From positions 372,001-436,000 of the forward strand of contig JADJOC010000010.1 of assembly GCA_016713965.1 (NCBI GenBank): a stretch of DNA of 64,000 nt, given 5' to 3'. The stretch comes from Chitinophagaceae bacterium. Its GTDB lineage: Bacteria; Bacteroidota; Bacteroidia; Chitinophagales; Chitinophagaceae. The stretch's first letter is position 1; every line of letters begins with the position of its first letter. Both the position numbers and the translations under genes were made by a program. Below the pieces are notes generated by a model. It made no database searches. It was not told where the DNA came from and saw nothing but the letters and a program-made list of their open reading frames with translations. Of this stretch, positions 57,428 through 64,000 are shown one piece after another.

Positions 57428-58348
57428 ATGACAGAACTTCCGGTAATAGATGCGATAGTGGAACAAAAGCCTAAAAAGCCAAATTGGCTTAGGGTAAAAT
57501 TACCTATTGGTGAAGAATACAAGCATGTACGGGGATTGGTGGATACACACAAGCTGCATACCATTTGCGAAAGCGGCAATTGTCCTAATATGGGCGAGTG
57601 TTGGGGTGCCGGTACGGCAACTTTTATGATTTTGGGCAATATTTGTACCCGCAGCTGCGGATTTTGTGCAGTAGCTACCGGTCGGCCGGATGCGGTAGAT
57701 TGGGATGAACCGCAGCGTGTAGCAGAAGCCATTCATTTAATGAAAGTAAAGCATGCTGTAATTACATCAGTAGACAGGGACGAATTAAAAGATGGAGGAA
57801 GCATCATCTGGTACAACACTATTAAAGCAGTAAAAGCATTAAACCCTGATACTACATTAGAAACTTTAGTGCCGGATTTTAAAGCACAAAAAGAAAATAT
57901 ACAACGCATTATTGATGCTGCACCCGAAGTAGTAAGCCACAACATAGAAACAGTAGAAAGGTTAACCAGGCAGGTTCGCATACAAGCCAAATACTGGCAA
58001 AGTATGGAAACATTAAAAATATTAAAAGAAGGTGGTATGCGTACCAAAAGCGGCATTATGCTTGGCTTGGGCGAAACTATTGATGAAGTAAAGCAAACCA
58101 TGCAGGACCTTCGCAATAGCAATGTGGATGTAATAACCATAGGGCAATATTTGCAACCCACTCAAAAACATTTAAAAGTAGCCCGTTTTGTACATCCCGA
58201 TGAGTTTGCTGAATTGCGGGAAGCCGGTTACCAAATGGGGTTTGATTATGTGGAAAGCGGTCCGTTGGTCCGTTCGTCTTATCATAGCGAAAAGCATGTG
58301 ATAGAGGGCTGGGGAAGGGGTAAATGGATGGAAGAAAAAAAACAATAA
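57428..58348 (+). CDS. lipA: Lipoyl synthase
   Basis: 306 residues. A radical SAM enzyme that inserts two sulfurs into octanoyl groups to form lipoyl cofactors of pyruvate and 2-oxoglutarate dehydrogenases. Auxiliary cluster Cys lie in CESGNCPNMGECW near residue 40 and the radical-SAM cluster in CTRSCGFCAVATG near 73 (CxxxCxxC). The C-terminal RSSYHSEKH contains the conserved Ser. It serves the complex to which PdhB belongs. Frame intact. Confidence 0.97.
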   Translation: MTELPVIDAIVEQKPKKPNWLRVKLPIGEEYKHVRGLVDTHKLHTICESGNCPNMGECWGAGTATFMILGNICTRSCGFCAVATGRPDAVDWDEPQRVAEAIHLMKVKHAVITSVDRDELKDGGSIIWYNTIKAVKALNPDTTLETLVPDFKAQKENIQRIIDAAPEVVSHNIETVERLTRQVRIQAKYWQSMETLKILKEGGMRTKSGIMLGLGETIDEVKQTMQDLRNSNVDVITIGQYLQPTQKHLKVARFVHPDEFAELREAGYQMGFDYVESGPLVRSSYHSEKHVIEGWGRGKWMEEKKQ

Positions 58349-58396
58349 TAAGATAAATAACGTTCCTCTAAGTTTTACTGTTGAATGGCTGGCGGA

Positions 58397-58601
58397 CAAT
58401 GTCATTTAGCTAAGGAACTAATGTCACCCTTTCAGGGTTTTTGAACATTTTTTGCTATTGATTACTACAGTAATGGCACCCCGTTGGGGTTAGTAATCCC
58501 GAAGGGATGTAATTATTGTAGATAAATAAGCAATCACAATAAGTATAACAACCCTGAAAGGGTGATATTAGTAAAGTACAATTCTTAACTAAATGACATT
58601 G
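58397..58601. repeat. 205-bp element with long inverted ends
   Basis: The left end, CAATGTCATTTAGCTAAGGA onward with TCACCCTTTCAGGGTT, mirrors the right end, AACCCTGAAAGGGTGA onward to TTCTTAACTAAATGACATTG. The interior contains a GTTGGGGTTAGTAATCCCGA segment. No gene. The flank at 58603 shares GCTGCGGGATAG with 20056. A second hairpin (CTCCCGCATTTTGCGGGAG) follows at about 58626-58644. Confidence 0.8.
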
Positions 58602-58694
58602 AGCTGCGGGATAGTAGCGCATACCCTCCCGCATTTTGCGGGAGAGTAGCAGCGAATAGGTACAGTTGAACAAAATCCAAATGCTCATAACCCA

Positions 58695-59273
58695 CTACAT
58701 TTTACACAATTTATCATGCACTGCCAGCACCTGTAATATCAACAGCTGTTGTTCATCGCTAGTAATTACAAAATCGCACAACCGCATTTTTATTGTGTCA
58801 TCAATTTGTTTGTTCATTCTGGCTTCCACATCTTCTTTGGTTATTTTGTCCCTGGTCATTGCTCTTCGTATACGCATTGCAGTGGGAGCGTATACGCCAA
58901 TTACATAATCTAAATCTTTTTGTGCACCACTTTCAAAATCAATGCTGCTTCTTTGATGGCAGGGTGAGCTCTGCAACCTCATCCATTTATCAGCATCAGC
59001 AATTGTGGCAGGATGAACTATGTTGTTTAGTTTTTTCAGCTTTTCAGGATTGTTAAAAACCATATTAGCAAGTGTTGCCCGTTCCAGTATTCCGTTTGTA
59101 TAAATATCTTGGCCAAATTCCTGTTGCAGCTTTTTTTTCAATTCAACATCTTCATTCATTAATCGTTTGGCTGCTTCATCTGCATAATACACAGGAATGC
59201 CCAATACTTCGAATATTTTAGCCACAGTAGTTTTACCACTGCCTATGCCCCCGGTAATACCCACTTTTATCAT
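58695..59273 (-). CDS. coaE: Dephospho-CoA kinase (two compensating indels)
   Basis: 192 residues. Phosphorylates dephospho-CoA in the last step of coenzyme A synthesis. P-loop KVGITGGIGSGKTTVAKIF at the N-terminus, YYADEAAKRLM with the catalytic Asp, VHPATIADADKWM, and the lid region ARMNKQIDDTIKMRLCDFVI. Between about 58930 and 58960 the local sequence SSPCHQRSSIDFESG departs from the family pattern; restoring two bases and then one gives SPYAIKEAALIFESG. Overall frame is kept. Confidence 0.93.
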   Translation of the reverse strand: MIKVGITGGIGSGKTTVAKIFEVLGIPVYYADEAAKRLMNEDVELKKKLQQEFGQDIYTNGILERATLANMVFNNPEKLKKLNNIVHPATIADADKWMRLQSSPCHQRSSIDFESGAQKDLDYVIGVYAPTAMRIRRAMTRDKITKEDVEARMNKQIDDTIKMRLCDFVITSDEQQLLILQVLAVHDKLCKM

Positions 59274-59342
59274 AAATTATAAAATAAAAATTCCGGTCTT
59301 GAAGTTAAACTTCTCCACCGGAATATTATAAATTATTAAAAA

Positions 59343-59678
59343 TTATTTAACTGCTGCAACTGGTTTATTTACATTGGCCGTCCATTCCATGCTTATCGCA
59401 CTTCTTTCGAGTTTAATATAACTGCCAGGACTGGTTTCCAGCATAAGTGTGCCATCATCATTTACTTTATTTACGGTACCGTGTATACCGGCAATAGTTA
59501 CTATCTTATCGCCTTTTTGCAGGTTATTGATAAAAGCTTTTTGTTGTTTGGCTTTTTTTGCCTGTGGCCTTATCATAAACATCCAGAAAACCACTACCAT
59601 CAAACCCATCATTATCATGGTGGTACTGCTACTGCCTTTGCCTTGCGCATCCATTAAAAAAATACTTAAAAATTGCAT
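59343..59678 (-). CDS. yajC: Preprotein translocase subunit YajC
   Basis: 111 residues. A single membrane helix (STTMIMMGLMVVVFWMFMI) is followed by the YajC motif RPQAKKAKQQKAFINNLQKG and DKIVTIAGIHGTVNKV. YajC associates with SecDF at the Sec translocon. It lies 24 bp after the DUF1573 gene and 69 bp before coaE on the same strand, an order typical of the phylum. Frame intact. Confidence 0.93.
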   Translation of the reverse strand: MQFLSIFLMDAQGKGSSSTTMIMMGLMVVVFWMFMIRPQAKKAKQQKAFINNLQKGDKIVTIAGIHGTVNKVNDDGTLMLETSPGSYIKLERSAISMEWTANVNKPVAAVK

Positions 59679-59702
59679 ATTGTGTTATTGTTGTTTTAAA
59701 AA

Positions 59703-60137
59703 TTATTTTTTCTCCGTTACTTCACCTTCCAGGATTAGATCATTAAAAGGGGGATAGGCATTGGAAGCTACGGTTATTGATTTTGTATTATGACCCAATT
59801 TGCCGTTGCTGTCAAAAACTACTTTAATGAATCCGGTCTCACCGGGCATTATAGGTTTCTCCGGTTTTTCCGGTACGGTGCAGCCGCAAGATGCAGTGGT
59901 TTTGGTGATTACCAAAGGATTTTTTCCGCTGTTTTTAAACCTAAAGCTGTATTCTACTTTTTCCCCTTCTGCAACACTACCGAAATTATATAAAGAATCA
60001 ATGATTTCAACTGTAGTATTTTCTTTTATTGCTTCGGCAGTTTGTTGCTGGCTGTCATTCACTACTTTATCACTATTTCTTGGGTTACAGGATAATAAAA
60101 AAAATCCAATTGTTGCTGGTAATAATATTTTTTTCAT
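59703..60137 (-). CDS. DUF1573 lipoprotein
   Basis: 144 residues with a lipoprotein signal (LLPATIGFFLLSCNPR). The domain is an immunoglobulin-like fold: SVAEGEKVEYSFRFKNSG near residue 54, TKTTASCGCTVPEKPEKPI and GETGFIKVVFDSNGKLGHNT. The CGC within ASCGCTVP is the usual family Cys pair. Function unknown; commonly found between nusB and yajC in Bacteroidota, as here. Frame intact. Confidence 0.92.
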   Translation of the reverse strand: MKKILLPATIGFFLLSCNPRNSDKVVNDSQQQTAEAIKENTTVEIIDSLYNFGSVAEGEKVEYSFRFKNSGKNPLVITKTTASCGCTVPEKPEKPIMPGETGFIKVVFDSNGKLGHNTKSITVASNAYPPFNDLILEGEVTEKK

Positions 60138-60196
60138 GTTATTATTTTTGAAACGGATTATACATATGTAAATACATACAGTTTATAAATGTATGA

Positions 60197-61129
60197 CTAT
60201 ATCGTACTGTTTTTAAAACTTTTTTTATGTATTTTATTTTGAGCAAATAACTCTTTAAGTATATTGTCTAATAAACCATTTACAAACTGCCCGCTTTGAG
60301 GTGTGCTATACTCTTTAGCTAAATCAATATATTCATTAATAGTAACTTTTGTAGGGATGGTTTCAAAAAATAAAAACTCACATACGCCCATTTGCATGAT
60401 AATCATATCTAGCGAAGCTATCCTGTCTGCATCCCAGTTTTTAAGCTTAGGTTGTATAAGCTCCATACTAATCTCCGCTTTGTCTAGTGTAGTTTGCAAA
60501 AGGGTGGCGGCAAATTCCTGCTTTTCCTTACTTATAAATTCTGTCAGCTTATATGAGCCTGGCTTTTGTAGAAAATTCAATACCAGCAAATTCATCATTT
60601 CAGCATCATCGTCCCAATGAATAAATAATTCTTCAAGATGTGTGATGAAATCTTCATTGGGCAGCATTAAATCAGTAAATATAAATTCCAGGATGCTTTT
60701 TTCAGTTTTTTTATCCCGGCTTTGTATTTCAATATATTCTTTGTATTCAGTAGTATTGGTTAATTGCAGGTATATCTTTTTTAAGAGGTCATTATCGACT
60801 ATATGTTGGGGTTTAAAAAATTCTTTAACTGCAATAAAAGCAGGGTTTTCAACGATTTTCCATAGGAGCTCGTTGCCGGCAATTTTAGTATTTATATTAA
60901 GATCATTGGCTGTTGGTAAATGTTTAGCTGCTTTTTGGCGGGCATCTTTTTCTGAAAAACGGGCTACTTCAGTTATAAAATATATCAGGTAAGTTAAAAG
61001 ATTACGGCTTTGTTCTATTTTTTTATTTAAAATAGATTGGGCCTCACCGGGTTTCATTTCACTATTAATGCTGTCAATTATATATAATGTTTGCATCACC
61101 TTAACCCTGATATTTCTTCTGCTGATCAT
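60197..61129 (-). CDS. nusB: Transcription antitermination factor NusB
   Basis: 310 residues, the long Bacteroidota form. N-terminal RRNIRVKVMQTLYIIDSI, a long helical linker, and the C-terminal NusB fold with LDMIIMQMGVCEFLFFETIP, VTINEYIDLAKEYSTPQSG and QFVNGLLDNILKEL. NusB binds the boxA RNA with S10 and helps rRNA transcription. It is the first gene of the nusB-DUF1573-yajC-coaE run. Frame intact. Confidence 0.94.
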   Translation of the reverse strand: MISRRNIRVKVMQTLYIIDSINSEMKPGEAQSILNKKIEQSRNLLTYLIYFITEVARFSEKDARQKAAKHLPTANDLNINTKIAGNELLWKIVENPAFIAVKEFFKPQHIVDNDLLKKIYLQLTNTTEYKEYIEIQSRDKKTEKSILEFIFTDLMLPNEDFITHLEELFIHWDDDAEMMNLLVLNFLQKPGSYKLTEFISKEKQEFAATLLQTTLDKAEISMELIQPKLKNWDADRIASLDMIIMQMGVCEFLFFETIPTKVTINEYIDLAKEYSTPQSGQFVNGLLDNILKELFAQNKIHKKSFKNSTI

Positions 61130-61366
61130 TGCTTTAAGAACTTTTTTTGGAAGCGCAAAAGTACAACTTTATGGCATGTATAACATTCAATATTGATTTA
61201 ATAATTTAAAAATGCAAAATTGTCTGTTTTATTCATATTAAAACTGCCATATTTAAATAAAGGCTGTCAACTATTCTACTTGATGAAATTGGTATAATAT
61301 TAGAGAAGCTAGTGTAAGCCTACCAAAGGCTCTTCACTTAACATTTAAATAAAAATTAATACAATT

Positions 61367-61666
61367 ATGGCAAAGTCTAAAAGCGCTACTGAAAATTTAG
61401 CTATTACACCTTTACACGACAGGGTTATTGTAAAACCAGCTGCAGCTGAAGAAAAAACTGCTGGTGGAATTATTATTCCTGATACTGCTAAGGAAAAACC
61501 TCAAAGAGGCATTGTGTTAGCGGCAGGTCCCGGAAAAAAAGATGAGCCAACAACTGTACAGGCAGGTGATGAAGTATTGTATGGTAAATATGCAGGAACT
61601 GAAGTAACTATCCAGGGCAAAGACTATTTAATAATGAGGGAAAGTGATATCCTGGCAATTGTATAA
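61367..61666 (+). CDS. groES: Co-chaperonin GroES
   Basis: 99 residues. Caps the GroEL chamber during folding. ITPLHDRVIVKPAAAEEKTA with the mobile loop GGIIIPDTAKEKPQRG, followed by VLYGKYAGTEVTIQGKDYLI and the ending RESDILAIV. The N-terminus has a short extra segment (AKSKSATENLA). It is followed by groEL after 126 bp. Frame intact. Confidence 0.97.
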   Translation: MAKSKSATENLAITPLHDRVIVKPAAAEEKTAGGIIIPDTAKEKPQRGIVLAAGPGKKDEPTTVQAGDEVLYGKYAGTEVTIQGKDYLIMRESDILAIV

Positions 61667-61670
61667 GCAA

Positions 61671-61785
61671 TTAGCTAATTAGCGAATGTGCTAATTAGCT
61701 CAATCCAAAATAGTATAATTAAATAACAAAATTATTAATCCCGTGTTTATTAGCGCATCAGCTAATTAGCACGTTAGCAAATTAC
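61671..61785. repeat. Inverted repeats between groES and groEL
   Basis: GTGCTAATTAGCT at 61688-61700 pairs with AGCTAATTAGCAC at 61760-61772, with further GCTAATTAGC words nearby. This could form a stem in the groESL message or be a small repeat insertion. Confidence 0.65.
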
Positions 61786-61792
61786 ATTTATT

Positions 61793-63424
61793 ATGGCAAA
61801 AATGATTTTCTTCGATATCGAAGCAAGAAATAAAATGAAAAAAGGTGTTGACACCTTATGCGATGCAGTAAAAGTAACATTAGGCCCTAAAGGCAGAAAT
61901 GTAGTAATTGACCGCAAATTTGGAGCTCCGTCAGTAACAAAAGATGGTGTTACCGTAGCTAAAGAAATTGAACTGGAAGATCCGATCGAAAATATGGGTG
62001 CCCAAATGGTAAAAGAAGTAGCTTCTAAAACTGCAGATGTAGCAGGTGATGGTACTACAACCGCAACTGTTCTGGCCCAGGCAATAATCAGCGAAGGTTT
62101 GAAAAATGTAGCAGCAGGCGCTAATCCAATGGACTTAAAACGTGGTATCGATAAAGCTGTGATAAAAATTGTAGAAAACCTGAGAACACAAAGTAAAACA
62201 GTAGGCAACGATAATAAAAAAATTGAGCAGGTGGCTACTATCTCTGCTAATAGTGATAGCGCTATCGGTAAATTAATTGCTGAGGCAATGGCCAAAGTAG
62301 GTAAAGAAGGAGTAATTACCGTAGAAGAAGCAAAAGGTACAGATACGACTGTAGATGTTGTAGAAGGCATGCAGTTTGACCGCGGTTACATCAGTCCGTA
62401 TTTTGTTACTAATAGCGAAAAAATGCAGGCTGAATTAAGCAACCCTTATATTTTAATTTATGACAAGAAGATATCTACGATGAAAGATATCCTTCATATT
62501 TTAGAAAAAGTTGCTCAGACAGGCCGTCCTTTGGTTATCATTGCAGAAGACCTGGATGGAGAAGCATTGGCAACATTAGTGGTAAATAAATTACGCGGCA
62601 CTATTAAAGTAGCTGCAGTAAAAGCTCCGGGCTTTGGCGACAGGAGAAAAGAAATGTTACAAGATATAGCTGTGTTAACTGCCGGTATCGTGGTAAGTGA
62701 AGAGCAAGGGTTTAAACTAGAAACTGCGGATCTTACTTATTTAGGCTCTACCGAACGTATAACTATTGATAAGGATAACACCATTGTAGTAGGAGGTAAA
62801 GGTAAAAAAGCCGATATTACTGCACGGGTAAATCAAATAAAAGCGCAGGTAGAAACTACCACCAGCGATTATGATAAAGAAAAATTGCAGGAGCGTTTGG
62901 CAAAATTGAGCGGAGGTGTGGCCGTGTTGTACATTGGCGCAGCAACAGAAGTAGAAATGAAAGAAAAGAAAGACAGAGTTGACGATGCGTTACATGCTAC
63001 AAGAGCTGCCGTAGAAGAAGGAATTGTACCAGGCGGTGGTGTAGCTTATGTAAGAGCTGCCGATGCCTTGGCAAAATTCACTGGTATAAATGAAGATGAA
63101 AATACCGGTATCGCTATTGTTCGCCGTGCTATTGAAGAGCCACTACGTACTATTGTAGAAAATGCTGGTTACGAAGGTAGCGTAGTAATCAATAAAATAA
63201 AAGAAGGTGAAGGCGATTATGGCTTTAATGCCCGTACCGAAAAATACGAAGCCTTATTAAAAGCTGGTGTAATCGATCCAACTAAAGTTACCCGTGTGGC
63301 ATTGGAAAATGCAGCTTCTATTGCAGGTATGATGCTTACTACCGAATGTGTAATTGCTGATAAACCTAAGAAAGAAGAAGCTCATGCACATCCTGCACCG
63401 GATATGGGTGGAATGGGGTACTAA
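61793..63424 (+). CDS. groEL: Chaperonin GroEL
   Basis: 543 residues, normal length. Forms the ATP-driven folding chamber. The N-terminal KVTLGPKGRNVVIDRKFG, the ATP-binding VAGDGTTTATVLAQAII, RGYISPYFVTNSEKMQ and the C-terminal DMGGMGY tail are diagnostic. Frame intact over its full length. Two-gene groES-groEL order is standard. No CIRCE element was recognised upstream of groES. Confidence 0.98.
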   Translation: MAKMIFFDIEARNKMKKGVDTLCDAVKVTLGPKGRNVVIDRKFGAPSVTKDGVTVAKEIELEDPIENMGAQMVKEVASKTADVAGDGTTTATVLAQAIISEGLKNVAAGANPMDLKRGIDKAVIKIVENLRTQSKTVGNDNKKIEQVATISANSDSAIGKLIAEAMAKVGKEGVITVEEAKGTDTTVDVVEGMQFDRGYISPYFVTNSEKMQAELSNPYILIYDKKISTMKDILHILEKVAQTGRPLVIIAEDLDGEALATLVVNKLRGTIKVAAVKAPGFGDRRKEMLQDIAVLTAGIVVSEEQGFKLETADLTYLGSTERITIDKDNTIVVGGKGKKADITARVNQIKAQVETTTSDYDKEKLQERLAKLSGGVAVLYIGAATEVEMKEKKDRVDDALHATRAAVEEGIVPGGGVAYVRAADALAKFTGINEDENTGIAIVRRAIEEPLRTIVENAGYEGSVVINKIKEGEGDYGFNARTEKYEALLKAGVIDPTKVTRVALENAASIAGMMLTTECVIADKPKKEEAHAHPAPDMGGMGY

Positions 63425-63453
63425 ACTAATACGCAATTTATATTGCAGATATT

Positions 63454-63487
63454 GTCCCGCTATGCTACACATGGCGGGACTTTTTTT
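63454..63487 (+). terminator. Rho-independent terminator after groEL
   Basis: GTCCCGC at 63454-63460 pairs with GCGGGAC at 63474-63480, followed by a T7 run. Confidence 0.9.
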
Positions 63488-63734
63488 GTTATAAATATTT
63501 ATTTTTTAACGTGTTTGCTATTATAAATATTTATTGTTAGATGAAGCAAAAGAAGTTGTGAGGTTGTCTAAGAAAGTGATCAAACTATCTAAAAAAAATC
63601 TTGGTGGACAGGGCTTATATATCAAAGACTTTGTAAATGGACTTGTTTGAATAATATAAAGTGACATTAAGAGTTTCGTTTAGAAACAATCAACATGATT
63701 ATAAAAAGCATCCCAAAAATATAAACTAAAAAGA

Positions 63735-63930
63735 CAATGGTTGAAACCTTCTTTGCTCAAATGTGTGATCAGTTATACCCTGAAACGCAATTATGGTAAA
63801 TCTTAGAAGGATTAGCCGCAAGAGTGGCTTCAAAACTGTCTTACATGTCAATTTTGCATTGGATCAACCATTAGAATGGAAAAAAGCCAGCGCAAATCAA
63901 ACATGCTTGAATGCTTGAGTTTTTAAATTA
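63735..63930 (+). pseudogene. IS982-family transposase remnant
   Basis: Reading across frames: MVETFFAQMCDQ, then RNYGK, LEGLAARVASKLSYMSILHW and GKKPAQIKHA, the order of the C-terminal end of IS982 transposases (VETxFxQxCDQ, RNYxK, IxxKIxAxT, IxxIKHA). At least three stops or shifts; the N-terminal two thirds are missing. The 250 bp before it hold only a short frame (about 63540-63650) of unknown origin. Confidence 0.65.
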
Positions 63931-64000
63931 ACTCATCATCAGAACATTCACGCTTCTCTGTAGAATATTAAAAGCAATCTCTGCCATTAAATTTTCTTTA

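Noticed and set aside
61250..61366. CIRCE or sigma70-type promoter upstream of groES
   Set aside because: A TATAAT-like word occurs near 61291 but without a properly spaced -35 or -33 element; no TTAGCACTC-type CIRCE arms seen.
63540..63650. Short plus-strand frame before the IS982 relic (EAKEVVRLSKKVIKLSKKNL)
   Set aside because: No start codon or family match; too short to support as a gene.
1..64000. tRNA, rRNA, CRISPR arrays and riboswitches
   Set aside because: I looked for TTCGAAT-type T-loops, regularly spaced direct repeats and known leader motifs and saw none; a covariance search would be needed to exclude weak cases.

Overview
The window is a chromosomal stretch of a Bacteroidota bacterium, most likely Chitinophagaceae or a close relative. 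Reasons, from the sequence: low GC; many genes preceded by the Bacteroidota -7 promoter box TAnnTTTG (metK, ftsE, rpsO, thiolase, pdhB, ubiD, lipA); secreted proteins with type IX secretion (T9SS) C-terminal sorting domains; and families typical of the phylum (DUF4270, GSCFA, DUF4846, DUF2520, DUF6089, DUF2851, long NusB, signal peptidase I with an extra membrane domain). The genus is an inference; no rRNA or tRNA gene was found.

Layout. 1-5290: end of a DUF4270 lipoprotein gene, metK, an rRNA methyltransferase, an HMG-CoA lyase-like gene and a GSCFA gene. 5472-8712: two tandem secreted Hint-like genes, a DUF4846 lipoprotein and a sigma54-type response regulator. 9029-13103: hydrolase, lepB, cytidine deaminase, YceI, ogt. 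13233-19733 (minus strand): secreted M43 protease, a tail-fibre-like repeat protein, a SirB1-like gene, a YcxB-like gene and topA. 20174-27217: hydrolase, DUF2520, ftsE, then a minus-strand surface-sugar cluster (two glycosyltransferases, UDP-GlcNAc 2-epimerase, Gfo/Idh oxidoreductase). 27443-30003: rpsO and pnp. 30271-35561: hypothetical gene, T9SS protein, Nudix, pyrE, HMA-like and LEA2-like proteins. 35787-38424: an IS1595-family transposon with passenger genes, followed by a very AT-rich stretch. 39144-48050: Fe-S membrane oxidoreductase, a DUF6766 relic, T9SS proteins, thiolase, META lipoprotein, pdhB, DUF6089. 48051-52000: small repeats, ubiD and an IS5-family element. 52067-64000: TraB/GumN, UbiA-like prenyltransferase, maf, DUF2851, OsmC, lipA, coaE-yajC-DUF1573-nusB, groES-groEL and an IS982 relic.

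Functional links: lipA makes the lipoyl cofactor used by the pyruvate dehydrogenase complex to which PdhB belongs; UbiD and UbiA-like enzymes fit quinone or prenyl-lipid synthesis; lepB, yajC and the T9SS cargoes belong to export; the 22.7-27.2 kb cluster fits capsule or surface glycan synthesis.

Major caveat: about 40 small indels, mostly length changes in A or T runs, break about two dozen genes, including rpsO, topA, pnp, lepB and pyrE, which are essential or core genes and cannot plausibly all be dead. The pattern looks like uncorrected long-read consensus error. I therefore give merged gene spans with the breaks noted and do not treat most frameshifts as biology.

The most interesting content is the mobile DNA: the passenger-carrying IS1595-family element; a 277-bp MITE with a 10-bp target duplication and an empty-site relative 3.5 kb away; a second MITE family in two copies, one supplying the stop codon of its neighbour gene; an IS5-family copy sitting exactly in a palindromic repeat; and the paired Hint-like secreted proteins that lack the usual catalytic residues.
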